Shown here: piece after piece, positions 1-6,011 of the stretch
How the letters are laid out: the number at the start of each line of letters is the position of its first letter
Position numbering within the stretch: position 1 is the first letter of the stretch
DNA from: JACDBD01 sp050743385
GTDB lineage: Bacteria > Actinomycetota > Acidimicrobiia > IMCC26256 > JACDBD01
DNA length: 6,011 bases
NCBI GenBank assembly: GCA_050743385.1
Contig: JBOGFJ010000323.1
Coordinates: forward strand, 1 to 6,011
Direction of reading: 5' to 3'
Translations under genes and position numbers: made by a program
The notes under the pieces: generated by a model
What the model saw: only the letters and a program-made list of their open reading frames with translations
Told to the model about the DNA's origin: nothing
The model's database searches: none

Positions 1-13
1 CCCGTGACGAGGA

Positions 14-1303
14 CTACTTCCTCCAGTCGATCGGGGTCGCGTCGGGCCGGTCGATGAGCGACGGGGACCGGCTCTTCGTCACGTAGTCCCACCCCCACGA
101 TCGCAGCGCGTTCGTGCGCTCGCGGAACCCGCTCAGCAGCCAGGCGTGCACGCCCAGCCACGACGCGTAGGCGATGACGCCGTGCAGCTCGCGACGGCGC
201 GGGCCGACCTCGGCGATGGCGGCGTTGCGGCCGATCATCGCCATGATGCCCTTGTCGCGGTAACGGAACGGCGCGCGAGGCCGCCCCGCCATGTCGGCGA
301 GGATGTTGGTGGCAGCCCACCGCCCGGCCTGGAGCGCCACCGATCCCAGCTGTGGGAACGGTTTGCCGTCGGAGCCAGGGGTGTTGGCGAGGTCGCCGAG
401 GGCGTACACGCGCGGGAACCCCGCGACGCTCAGATCCGGCTGCACGTCCACGCGCCCGCCGTGCCCCCGGGGGAGGCCGGCACGGGCGGCGAGGCCGCAC
501 GCCTGGATGCCGCCGGCCCACACCGCGGTGCGCGTGAGGATCTCGCGCCCGTCGGAGAGCTTCACCCGGTCGGGCGTGACCTCGGTGACGCTCACGCCGA
601 GCTCGAGCTGCACGCCCTTCTTCCGGAGCTCGCCGGCGGCGTAATCGTGGGCGCGGTCGGAGAACGGCGCCAGCACCACCTTCGCCGGGTCGACCACGTG
701 CACCCGGGCGGCGCCCACGCGCAGGTCGTGGAACCGGGCCGGCATCACCTCGTTGATCAGGTCGGCCAGGGCGCCCGCTGTCTCCACGCCGGTAGCGCCG
801 GCGCCGACGATCACGAAGTTCAACGCGCCACGATCGACGAGCTTCGGGTCGCGGTCGGCGTCCTCGAACACCTCGAAGATCCGGGAGCGCAGCCGCTCGG
901 CATCGGCGAGGGCGTAGAGCGGGAACGCATACGTGTCGGCGCCGCGAGTGTCGAAGAAGTTCGGCGCCGATCCGGCGGCGAGCACGAGGTAGTCGCCGGA
1001 GAACGTTGTGCCGTCGTCGCACGTCACCGTCTTGGTGACAGGGTCGGCCGCGGTCACCAGGGCCATCTTCACGTCGACCGTCTCGTCCCTGCGGAACGTC
1101 TCGCGCAGCGGCCGCGCCACCTCGATCGCACTCATCTGCGCGGTCGCGACCTGGTAGAAGAGCGGCTGGAACTGGCTGTAGTTGTGCCGGTCGACGAGCG
1201 TGACGCGCACGCCGTGCTTGGCGAGCCGCTTCGCGCACGCCTCCCCGGCGAAGCCGCCGCCGACGACGACGACCGACGCGTCGTTGGGCTTGCCACCCAC
1301 CAT
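14..1303 (-). CDS. NAD(P)/FAD-dependent oxidoreductase, type II NADH dehydrogenase (NDH-2)-like
   Basis: A 429-aa flavoprotein of the pyridine nucleotide-disulfide oxidoreductase superfamily, most like type II NADH dehydrogenases, which move electrons from NADH through FAD to membrane quinone without pumping protons. Visible features: an N-terminal FAD-binding Rossmann motif GGGFAG (residues 15-20), a second dinucleotide-binding motif VGAGATGVE (166-174) for NAD(P)H, and the ALGD FAD-contact motif (301-304). The C-terminal segment at about 375-408 is rich in Trp, Leu and His with a GFR signature, like the amphipathic membrane anchor of NDH-2. Length fits the family. The AQxAxQ quinone-site motif of classical NDH-2 reads GSVALQ here (320-325), so the electron acceptor is less certain. 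The ATG start lies 3 nt after the stop of the upstream SDR gene and has no good Shine-Dalgarno sequence, suggesting translational coupling. It is the last operon gene visible; the 13 nt beyond its TAG stop are too short to show a terminator. Family assignment is firm; the NADH:quinone reaction is inferred. Confidence 0.9.
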   Translation of the reverse strand: MVGGKPNDASVVVVGGGFAGEACAKRLAKHGVRVTLVDRHNYSQFQPLFYQVATAQMSAIEVARPLRETFRRDETVDVKMALVTAADPVTKTVTCDDGTTFSGDYLVLAAGSAPNFFDTRGADTYAFPLYALADAERLRSRIFEVFEDADRDPKLVDRGALNFVIVGAGATGVETAGALADLINEVMPARFHDLRVGAARVHVVDPAKVVLAPFSDRAHDYAAGELRKKGVQLELGVSVTEVTPDRVKLSDGREILTRTAVWAGGIQACGLAARAGLPRGHGGRVDVQPDLSVAGFPRVYALGDLANTPGSDGKPFPQLGSVALQAGRWAATNILADMAGRPRAPFRYRDKGIMAMIGRNAAIAEVGPRRRELHGVIAYASWLGVHAWLLSGFRERTNALRSWGWDYVTKSRSPSLIDRPDATPIDWRK

Positions 1304-1306
1304 CGG

Positions 1307-2074
1307 TCAGAGGCCGGGGCTCGAGCGCATGAGGCCGCCGTCGGCGAAGATCGTCGTGGCCGTGACGTAGCTCGCCCCGTCGCCGGCGAGGAACGCGACG
1401 ACGCTGCCGATCTCTTCCGGCTTGGCCATGCGACCCAACGGGATCGCCTGGTCGAGGACCTTCATCTTCGCGGGGTCGTCCATCGTCGAGACGTTGATGG
1501 GCGTTGCCACCGCGCCGGGGCCGACGCCGACGACGAGGATGCCGTGGGATGCGAGCTCGACGCCCGCGGTGCGCGTGAGCATGCGCATACCGCCCTTCGA
1601 CAGGCAGTAGGCGATGTTGCCGGGCATCGGCCAGTCTTCGTGCACCGACGTGATGTTGATGATGCGACCGCCGTCGCCCTGTTCCATCATCTGCTTGGCG
1701 GCCAGCTGGGTGCCGAAGAATGCGCTCTTGAGGTTGACGTCGAGCACCTTGGCGTACTGCTCCTCGGTCGTGTCGAGCACCGAGGTGCGGGTCTCGACAC
1801 CGGCGTTGTTGACCATGATGTCGAGGCGCCCGAACGACGCGACGGCGGCATCGACGAGCTTCTGGAGGTCGCCGACCTGGCTGACGTCGGCGTCGACCCC
1901 GATCGCCTTGTCACCCAGCTTGGCGACCTGCTGTTCGAGCTCGTCGGTGGCCTCGGGATGCGCGACGTAGTCGATCACGATCTTGGCGTCCTGCGCGGCG
2001 AGCGCGAGCACGACGGCCTTGCCGATGCCGCTGTTGCCGCCGGTGACGACGGCGACCTTCTTGTCGAGGCTCAT
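1307..2074 (-). CDS. SDR-family oxidoreductase, glucose 1-dehydrogenase-like
   Basis: A 255-aa classical short-chain dehydrogenase/reductase, the usual length for the family. Visible features: the cofactor motif TGGNSGIG (residues 11-18), the adenine-contacting DADV (61-64), NNAG (89-92), and the catalytic tetrad N114, S143, Y156 and K160 (YCLSK). The PGAVATPI segment (186-193) follows. The stretch around the catalytic Ser (SVHEDWPMPGN) and the SKGGMRMLTR that follows strongly resemble glucose 1-dehydrogenases of the SDR type, which oxidise beta-D-glucose to gluconolactone with NAD(P)+. SDR substrate assignments are often wrong, so another sugar, polyol or hydroxy compound is possible. The ATG overlaps the TGA of the upstream MFS gene by 4 nt (ATGA) and has a strong AAGGAG site 7 nt upstream. 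The NDH-2-like gene follows after 3 nt, which makes re-oxidation of its NADH plausible. Confidence 0.93.
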   Translation of the reverse strand: MSLDKKVAVVTGGNSGIGKAVVLALAAQDAKIVIDYVAHPEATDELEQQVAKLGDKAIGVDADVSQVGDLQKLVDAAVASFGRLDIMVNNAGVETRTSVLDTTEEQYAKVLDVNLKSAFFGTQLAAKQMMEQGDGGRIINITSVHEDWPMPGNIAYCLSKGGMRMLTRTAGVELASHGILVVGVGPGAVATPINVSTMDDPAKMKVLDQAIPLGRMAKPEEIGSVVAFLAGDGASYVTATTIFADGGLMRSSPGL

Positions 2075-3360
2075 GTGACTGCTCCTTGGGCGCTAGCGGG
2101 TGGATCGACGGCGAGCTTGGCCGCGGCGGGCCGGGGATGGAGCGACGCCGGCTCGGGCCGCCGGTGGGAGACGACGAACGACAGCGCCCCCATGATGGCG
2201 GCCACGACCCCGGTCATGGCGAACAGCGTCGGCAGGGTGACGCCGGTCTCGTGCAGGGGGCCGACCCCGAACGCGGCGATGCCGTAGCCGAGCTGGTAGC
2301 AGGCGATGACACCGCCCGCGACCGCGGCCGACACGGCCGTGAGCTCCTCCTGCCCGAAGCTGACCGTGAGCGGCAGCAGCGCCGAGCATCCGAGGCCGGC
2401 GAGGCCGAAGGCGATCACGCCCGGTGCCGGCTCGCCGTCGGGGAGCAGGGCGATCACCACGAACGTGGCCGCGAGCACGAACGGAAGGAGCCGGTAGGTG
2501 CGGCGGGTCGGGAACCATCGCTGCACGAGGCCGAAGAGGATCCTGCCGGCGGTCACGGACGCCCAGAAGGCGGTGAGCGCGATCGACGCCACCGTGGCCG
2601 AGGCGTCGAGGCGGCTGGTCATGTCGATCTGCGCCCAGTTGCCGTTCATTGTCTCGCAGATGCCGTACAGGAGCGCGAACGCGCCGAAGGCCCAGAACCG
2701 GCGCGGGATCCTCGTCGCCGCCGGACGCGTCCGGCCGCCGCGGGCGGGGTGCGCGCCGGAGTGCAGCGGCAGCCGGAGGCTCAGCCCCAGGAGTGCAACC
2801 AGCAGGATCCCCGACATCACGGGCAGCCCCCACCAGAAGCCGAGTCCGACGAAGACAGCGACGAACACCGGCGCCGAGGCGGTGCCGAGCCCGAGCAGGG
2901 CGTTGAGCACGAGCACCGACCCGTCGATCCTGGCCGGGTGGAACGCGGCCGTCAGTGTGTTGAGCGCGGGGACGGTGAGCCCGAACCCGATCCCGAGGCT
3001 GGCGGTCGCACCGAGGAGCAACGGGTACGCAGTCGACTCGTCGCCGGTGAAGAACTGGCTCGCGACCAGCAGAGCCATCGCGACGAGGTTGGCGACGAGG
3101 CCGAGGAGGTACAGCGTTCGCGTCGTGACCCGCTGCGAGAGGGCGGCGCCGAGCAGCGACGAGCTGATCGCGGTGACCGCTTGGGGCACGAACATGGCGC
3201 CGTACGCCGTGCTGGAGAGCCCGTAGTCGGCGTCGCTCGTGAAGATCGTGCTGGCGGCGGGGAACGTGACGAGCGCGATGCCCTGCACCATCCCGGCGGC
3301 GTAGACCGTGCTCGTCTCGATCGTGCTGGCGGTACGCGCCGAAGTGACCGTCGACTGCAC
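2071..3360 (-). CDS. MFS transporter, 12 predicted membrane segments
   Basis: A 429-aa hydrophobic protein with the layout of the major facilitator superfamily. Twelve hydrophobic segments lie at roughly 18-40, 53-74, 83-103, 112-137, 147-172, 176-197, 221-243, 255-280, 289-306, 312-332, 341-365 and 376-398. A basic cytoplasmic loop (about 198-220, many Arg) separates the two six-helix halves. The loop between helices 2 and 3 (SQRVTTRT) is a degenerate MFS motif A. Helix 7 carries YGICETMNGNW (232-242), with polar and charged residues in the membrane that suggest a polar substrate such as a sugar. This resembles fucose-permease-like MFS members only loosely. The C-terminal tail after about 400 is Pro/Ala-rich and hydrophilic. 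The start is taken as GTG at 3360, 2 nt after the GMC stop; the next in-frame Met (residue 24) would cut into helix 1. Substrate and direction of transport are not readable; the context suggests uptake or export of the sugar or acid handled by the neighbouring dehydrogenases. Confidence 0.88.
   Translation of the reverse strand: MQSTVTSARTASTIETSTVYAAGMVQGIALVTFPAASTIFTSDADYGLSSTAYGAMFVPQAVTAISSSLLGAALSQRVTTRTLYLLGLVANLVAMALLVASQFFTGDESTAYPLLLGATASLGIGFGLTVPALNTLTAAFHPARIDGSVLVLNALLGLGTASAPVFVAVFVGLGFWWGLPVMSGILLVALLGLSLRLPLHSGAHPARGGRTRPAATRIPRRFWAFGAFALLYGICETMNGNWAQIDMTSRLDASATVASIALTAFWASVTAGRILFGLVQRWFPTRRTYRLLPFVLAATFVVIALLPDGEPAPGVIAFGLAGLGCSALLPLTVSFGQEELTAVSAAVAGGVIACYQLGYGIAAFGVGPLHETGVTLPTLFAMTGVVAAIMGALSFVVSHRRPEPASLHPRPAAAKLAVDPPASAQGAVT
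2082..2087 (-). promoter_or_regulatory. Shine-Dalgarno site of the SDR gene
   Basis: On the minus strand AAGGAG lies 7 nt before the SDR ATG (2074-2072), inside the 3' end of the MFS coding region. It is the clearest ribosome binding site in the operon. It fixes the SDR start and suggests independent initiation as well as coupling through the ATGA overlap. Confidence 0.8.
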
Positions 3361-3362
3361 GG

Positions 3363-4922
3363 CTACCGCATGCGCTCGAGTAGGTGCTCACCGACCCGGA
3401 TCGCGTTGGCGATCGCCGTGAGCGCGGGGTTCACCGCGCCGATGCTGGGGAAGAAGCTGGTGTCGACGACGTAGAGGTTGTCGAGCTCGTGCGCCTTGCA
3501 GTCGAGGTCGAGCGCCGACGTCGAGGGGTCGGCGCCGAACCGGCAGGTGCCCGACTGGTGTGCGACCCCGGCGATGGGGATGCGCATGTCCATGTAGAAG
3601 TTCTTCTCGAGCACGTGGTGCTTCGCCATCCCCACGTCGTTGAGCAGTTTCTCGAGATGGTGGTAGAGGCGGTCGGCCTCCTCGCCGTTCGTGGTCGTGT
3701 ACGCGAGGTGGATGTTGCCGTCGCCGTCGACGGTGACCCGGTTCTCGGGCTGCGGCAGGTCTTCGGTCGTGAGCCAGAAGTCGACGGCGTGCCGGGCCAC
3801 CTCGGCGAGCGTCCAGTGCGGCGCCAGCTTGGTGAGCTTGGGCTCCTCGCCCTTCATGGCGGCGGCGTTCGACTTCCCGACCATCTGGATGTTGCCGACC
3901 GGGTACGCGTAGTCGTCGGTGCCGAAGTAGAAGTCGTTGAGGCTGACGGTCTTCTGGTAGATCGTGTCGTTGGCCTCCTCCGACAGCGCGACTACCGCTT
4001 TGCTGTTGTGGAACATGTAGTTGCGGCCGACCTGGTCGGAGCCGTTGGCGAGTCCGTTCGGGTGCCGGTCGCTGGCCGAGCGGAGCAGGATGCTCGCGCT
4101 GTTCGCCGCGCCCGCCGACAGCACGACGACGTCGGCCGCGTACGTTTCGCGGCTCCCGTCGCGTGACACGACCACGCCGCTGACGGCGCCGCCGGAATCG
4201 TCGGTCTCGAGCTTCACCACCTCGGCGTCGACGAGGAGCGTGACGTTGGGCGCTTCGAGCACCGGCCGGACCGCGATGGTCTCGGCATCCGATTTGGCGT
4301 GCACGAGGCACGGGTAGCCGTCACACCACGTGCACCGGATGCACGTGCTCCTCGCCCGATCGGCTTCGTCGAGGAGGATCCCGCACGGGGCGTGGAACGG
4401 GTGGTACCCGCCGGCGCGCAGGTCGTCGAAGAGCTGTTGCATGCGCGGCTCGTGCGACACGGCCGGCCACGGGTACTGCTTGCTCCAGCGGCCCTCGGTC
4501 GGGTCGTCACCGTGGTGGCCGTGCACCTGGTACAGCCATTCGGCCTTCGTGTACCAGGGCTCGAAGTCGTCGTAGGTCAGCGGCCACGCCGGCGAGACGC
4601 CGTCGACGTGACGGAGCTCACCGAAGTCTTGCGGGCGGAGCCGGTACAGCGCGGCGCCGTACATCTTCGTCGCGCCACCGACGAAGTAGTGGACCTGAGG
4701 CTGGAACCCCTTGCCGTCGGCGTCGTACCACGTGTCTTCGGAGACGTACTTGCCGTCGACGAACACGGTCTCGGGATCCCAGTTGCCCATCTCGCGCGGG
4801 AGGAAGTTCCCCCGCTCGAGCAGCAGGATCTTCTTGCCGGACGGAGCGAGCGTGTGCGCGATGGTGCCCCCGCCTGCGCCTGTCCCGATGACGATGACGT
4901 CGAAGTGCTCGATGGTCGCCGT
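3363..4922 (-). CDS. GMC-family FAD-dependent oxidoreductase (non-canonical start)
   Basis: A glucose-methanol-choline family flavoenzyme, about 519 aa if begun at ACG 4922-4920, the normal length. Such enzymes oxidise alcohols or sugar hydroxyls using FAD. Visible features, numbered from the ACG: VIVIGTGAGGG (9-19) is the FAD Rossmann motif, followed by LLLERG (33-38) with the ribose-binding Glu36. VGGATKMYGAALYR (81-94) is the second FAD-contact segment. A Cys cluster C194-x2-C197-x2-C200-x4-C205 follows. The C-terminal HQSGTCRFG (455-463) supplies the catalytic His455, and GAVNPALT (495-502) supplies Asn498. The first in-frame ATG, at 4790-4788, would remove the whole FAD motif, so it is rejected. 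No ATG, GTG or TTG lies in this frame between it and the in-frame stop at 5051-5049, so initiation is at ACG, at ATC (4913-4911), or at a mutated or mis-sequenced codon. It is the first gene of the four-gene operon. Substrate unknown; a sugar or polyol is inferred from the neighbours. Confidence 0.9.
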   Translation of the reverse strand, partial: TATIEHFDVIVIGTGAGGGTIAHTLAPSGKKILLLERGNFLPREMGNWDPETVFVDGKYVSEDTWYDADGKGFQPQVHYFVGGATKMYGAALYRLRPQDFGELRHVDGVSPAWPLTYDDFEPWYTKAEWLYQVHGHHGDDPTEGRWSKQYPWPAVSHEPRMQQLFDDLRAGGYHPFHAPCGILLDEADRARSTCIRCTWCDGYPCLVHAKSDAETIAVRPVLEAPNVTLLVDAEVVKLETDDSGGAVSGVVVSRDGSRETYAADVVVLSAGAANSASILLRSASDRHPNGLANGSDQVGRNYMFHNSKAVVALSEEANDTIYQKTVSLNDFYFGTDDYAYPVGNIQMVGKSNAAAMKGEEPKLTKLAPHWTLAEVARHAVDFWLTTEDLPQPENRVTVDGDGNIHLAYTTTNGEEADRLYHHLEKLLNDVGMAKHHVLEKNFYMDMRIPIAGVAHQSGTCRFGADPSTSALDLDCKAHELDNLYVVDTSFFPSIGAVNPALTAIANAIRVGEHLLERMR

Positions 4923-4935
4923 CCCTTCCCCTGAC
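4911..4935 (-). promoter_or_regulatory. Putative translation initiation region of the GMC gene
   Basis: On the minus strand a purine-rich AGGGGAAGGG directly precedes ACG-GCG-ACC-ATC-GAG. AGGGG lies 5 nt before the ACG, and the second GGG lies 9 nt before the ATC, so both are spaced plausibly for a Shine-Dalgarno interaction. From memory of related GMC proteins, which often begin Met-Ala-Thr or similar just before the FAD strand, ACG occupies the expected Met position (Thr-Ala-Thr-Ile-Glu here). The choice between ACG and ATC is inference. Confidence 0.5.
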
Positions 4936-4945
4936 CGTGGTCCCT

Positions 4946-4963
4946 GATCGCGACCGCGCGATC
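4946..4963. promoter_or_regulatory. Perfect inverted repeat in the divergent intergenic region (candidate operator)
   Basis: GATCGCG, a 4-nt spacer (accg) and CGCGATC form a perfect 7-bp inverted repeat. It lies 24 nt upstream of the proposed GMC start and about 57 nt upstream of the GH15 start. This 98-nt gap (4923-5020) must hold the promoters for both divergent transcription units, so the repeat is well placed to be an operator for a shared regulator or a 5' UTR hairpin. GC-rich DNA produces such palindromes by chance and no regulator gene is in the window. I could not identify convincing -35/-10 pairs for either direction. Confidence 0.35.
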
Positions 4964-5005
4964 CATCTAGAGTCCGACGAGCATACCGGGCACGTATCGC
5001 GCTGC

Positions 5006-5012
5006 GAGAGGA
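5006..5012 (+). promoter_or_regulatory. Shine-Dalgarno site of the GH15 gene
   Basis: GAGAGGA ends 8 nt before the ATG at 5021. It is a good ribosome binding site and supports this start, which also gives the N-terminus expected for the family. Confidence 0.75.
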
Positions 5013-5020
5013 TGCGCCGT

Positions 5021-6011
5021 ATGGCTGGTCGGATCGAGGACTACGCCCTCATCGGCGACACCCACACCGGCGCGCTGGTGGGGAGCGACGGGTCGATCGA
5101 CTGGCTCTGCCTGCCCCGCTTCGACTCCGGGGCGGTGTTCGCCGCGCTGCTCGGCACCGCCGACAACGGCCGCTGGCTGCTCGCCCCCGCCGGTGGCGTC
5201 GAGCGGGTCGAGCGCCGCTACCGCGACGACACGCTCGTGCTCGAGACGACCTTCCACACCGAGACCGGTGTCGTGCGCATCTGCGACTGCATGCCCATCC
5301 GGCGCCGGACCGTCGACATGGTGCGGGTCGTCGAGGGCGTGTCCGGGAGAGTTCCGATGCACATGGACCTCCGGATCCGCTTCGACTACGGCTCGGTGCT
5401 GCCGTGGGTCGTACGGCGGGACGGCCGCCTGCACGCGACCGCCGGCCCCAACGCGGTCGTGCTCTCCACCCCCGCCACCGTCGAGGGCGCGGGCGAGTCG
5501 ACGGTGGCCGATTTCGTCGTCACCGAGTCGGAGCGCATCCCGTTCGTGATGACGTGGTACCCCTCGAACGAGGATGCCCCCCGCCAGAGCGACGGCAACC
5601 GGGCGCTGAGCAACACGACGACATGGTGGCGCCGCTGGTCGAAGCAGTGCACCTACCAGGGCGAGGCGCGCGATCTCGTGATGCGATCGCTGATCACGCT
5701 CAAGGCGCTCACCTACGCCCCGACCGGCGGGATCGCGGCGGCGCCGACGACATCACTGCCCGAGTGGATCGGCAGCGTCCGCAACTGGGACTACCGCTAC
5801 GGCTGGCTTCGAGACTCGGTGCTCACGTTGTACGCGCTCATCACGGCCGGGTACCACGAGGAGGCGATTGCCTGGCGCGACTGGCTGTTGCGCGCCGCCA
5901 CCGGCGACCCGTCCAAGCTCCAGATCATGTACGGCCTGGCCGGGGAGCGCCGCCTCAGCGAGTTCGAGCTCGACTGGCTGCCCGGCTACGAGGGGTCGGC
6001 CCCCGTCCGCG
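5021..6011 (+). CDS. Glycoside hydrolase family 15 protein (glucoamylase/trehalase-like), 3' truncated by window
   Basis: An open frame of 330 codons from ATG 5021 with no stop before the window ends. The N-terminus MAGRIEDYALIGDTHTGALV and the following DGSIDWLCLPRFDS (residues 22-35) are the hallmark opening of bacterial GH15 proteins. The N-terminal part up to about residue 200 matches their beta-sandwich domain. The (alpha/alpha)6 catalytic domain begins after about 220, with the signature RNWDYRYGWLRD (254-265). Members hydrolyse terminal alpha-linked glucose from starch-like glucans, and several actinobacterial members are trehalases, so the product would be glucose. The family is usually about 600 aa, so a little over half is present, and the catalytic Glu residues expected further along are not in view. 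The common Cys in the signature (WDYRYCWLRD) is Gly261 here. No signal peptide is visible, so it is probably cytoplasmic. It is divergent from the oxidoreductase operon and shares its intergenic region. Family is firm; substrate is open. Confidence 0.92.
   Translation, partial: MAGRIEDYALIGDTHTGALVGSDGSIDWLCLPRFDSGAVFAALLGTADNGRWLLAPAGGVERVERRYRDDTLVLETTFHTETGVVRICDCMPIRRRTVDMVRVVEGVSGRVPMHMDLRIRFDYGSVLPWVVRRDGRLHATAGPNAVVLSTPATVEGAGESTVADFVVTESERIPFVMTWYPSNEDAPRQSDGNRALSNTTTWWRRWSKQCTYQGEARDLVMRSLITLKALTYAPTGGIAAAPTTSLPEWIGSVRNWDYRYGWLRDSVLTLYALITAGYHEEAIAWRDWLLRAATGDPSKLQIMYGLAGERRLSEFELDWLPGYEGSAPVR

Noticed and set aside
1255..1272. Short run of gcc/gac triplets resembling a microsatellite
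   Set aside because: On the coding strand it encodes the Val/Gly-rich first strand and loop of the FAD Rossmann fold (VVVVGGG), so coding constraint explains it.
146..2287. 713-codon plus-strand open frame antisense to the NDH-2-like and SDR genes
   Set aside because: Its product is a His/Arg/Glu/Asp/Gly-rich string without domain-like structure, and it lies opposite two clearly recognisable enzymes. It is a shadow frame caused by high GC content.
2086..3474. 462-codon plus-strand open frame antisense to the MFS gene
   Set aside because: The composition is dominated by Arg, Glu, Gly and Asp, with no hydrophobic core pattern. It mirrors the codons of a genuine 12-TM protein on the other strand.
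3384..4166. 260-codon plus-strand frame antisense to the GMC gene, Val/Glu/Arg-rich
   Set aside because: No family resemblance, and fully opposite strongly conserved GMC motifs, so it is another GC shadow.
4577..4966. ATG at 4966 as the start of the GMC gene
   Set aside because: It is in a different frame and yields a Ser/Arg-rich product, so it could serve GMC only with an indel that I cannot demonstrate.
4968..4973. TAGAGT as a -10 element for the GH15 gene
   Set aside because: It fits the loose TANNNT pattern, but no acceptable -35 lies 16-18 nt upstream, so it is not supported as a promoter.
4967..5434. 155-codon minus-strand frame over the intergenic gap and the GH15 5' end
   Set aside because: It overlaps the recognisable GH15 N-terminus in antisense, is rich in His/Pro/Val/Ala, and has no family features.

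Overview
The window is very GC-rich, with compact gene packing and strong G/C preference at third codon positions. The proteins look actinobacterial in style, so a high-GC actinobacterium (possibly an Acidimicrobiia- or Thermoleophilia-like lineage) is the best guess. No RNA gene is present to fix the taxonomy. I see no mobile elements, CRISPR arrays, tRNA or rRNA.

Layout: four genes on the minus strand form one tight operon, read from right to left. They are a GMC-family FAD oxidoreductase (about 4922 to 3363), a 12-TM MFS transporter (3360 to 2071), a short-chain dehydrogenase resembling glucose 1-dehydrogenase (2074 to 1307) and a type II NADH dehydrogenase-like flavoprotein (1303 to 14). 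The junctions are a 2-nt gap, a 4-nt ATGA overlap and a 3-nt gap, so co-transcription and translational coupling are very likely. A roughly 100-nt intergenic region follows, holding a perfect 7-bp inverted repeat. On the plus strand, a GH15 glucoamylase/trehalase-like gene starts at 5021 and runs off the right edge.

Functional reading (inference): the GH15 enzyme would release glucose from an alpha-glucan or trehalose, and the MFS protein could move a sugar or sugar acid. The SDR and the GMC enzyme would oxidise the sugar or a related polyol, and the NDH-2-like flavoprotein could pass NADH electrons to the respiratory chain. This would be a direct-oxidation module, but none of the substrates can be read from sequence.

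The most unusual point is the GMC gene start. The FAD-binding GxGxxG motif lies upstream of the first in-frame ATG, and no ATG, GTG or TTG occurs in that frame back to the upstream in-frame stop. The gene therefore uses a non-canonical start (ACG or ATC), or its start codon has been mutated or mis-sequenced. The region otherwise looks like ordinary chromosomal metabolism rather than a new defence or mobile system.
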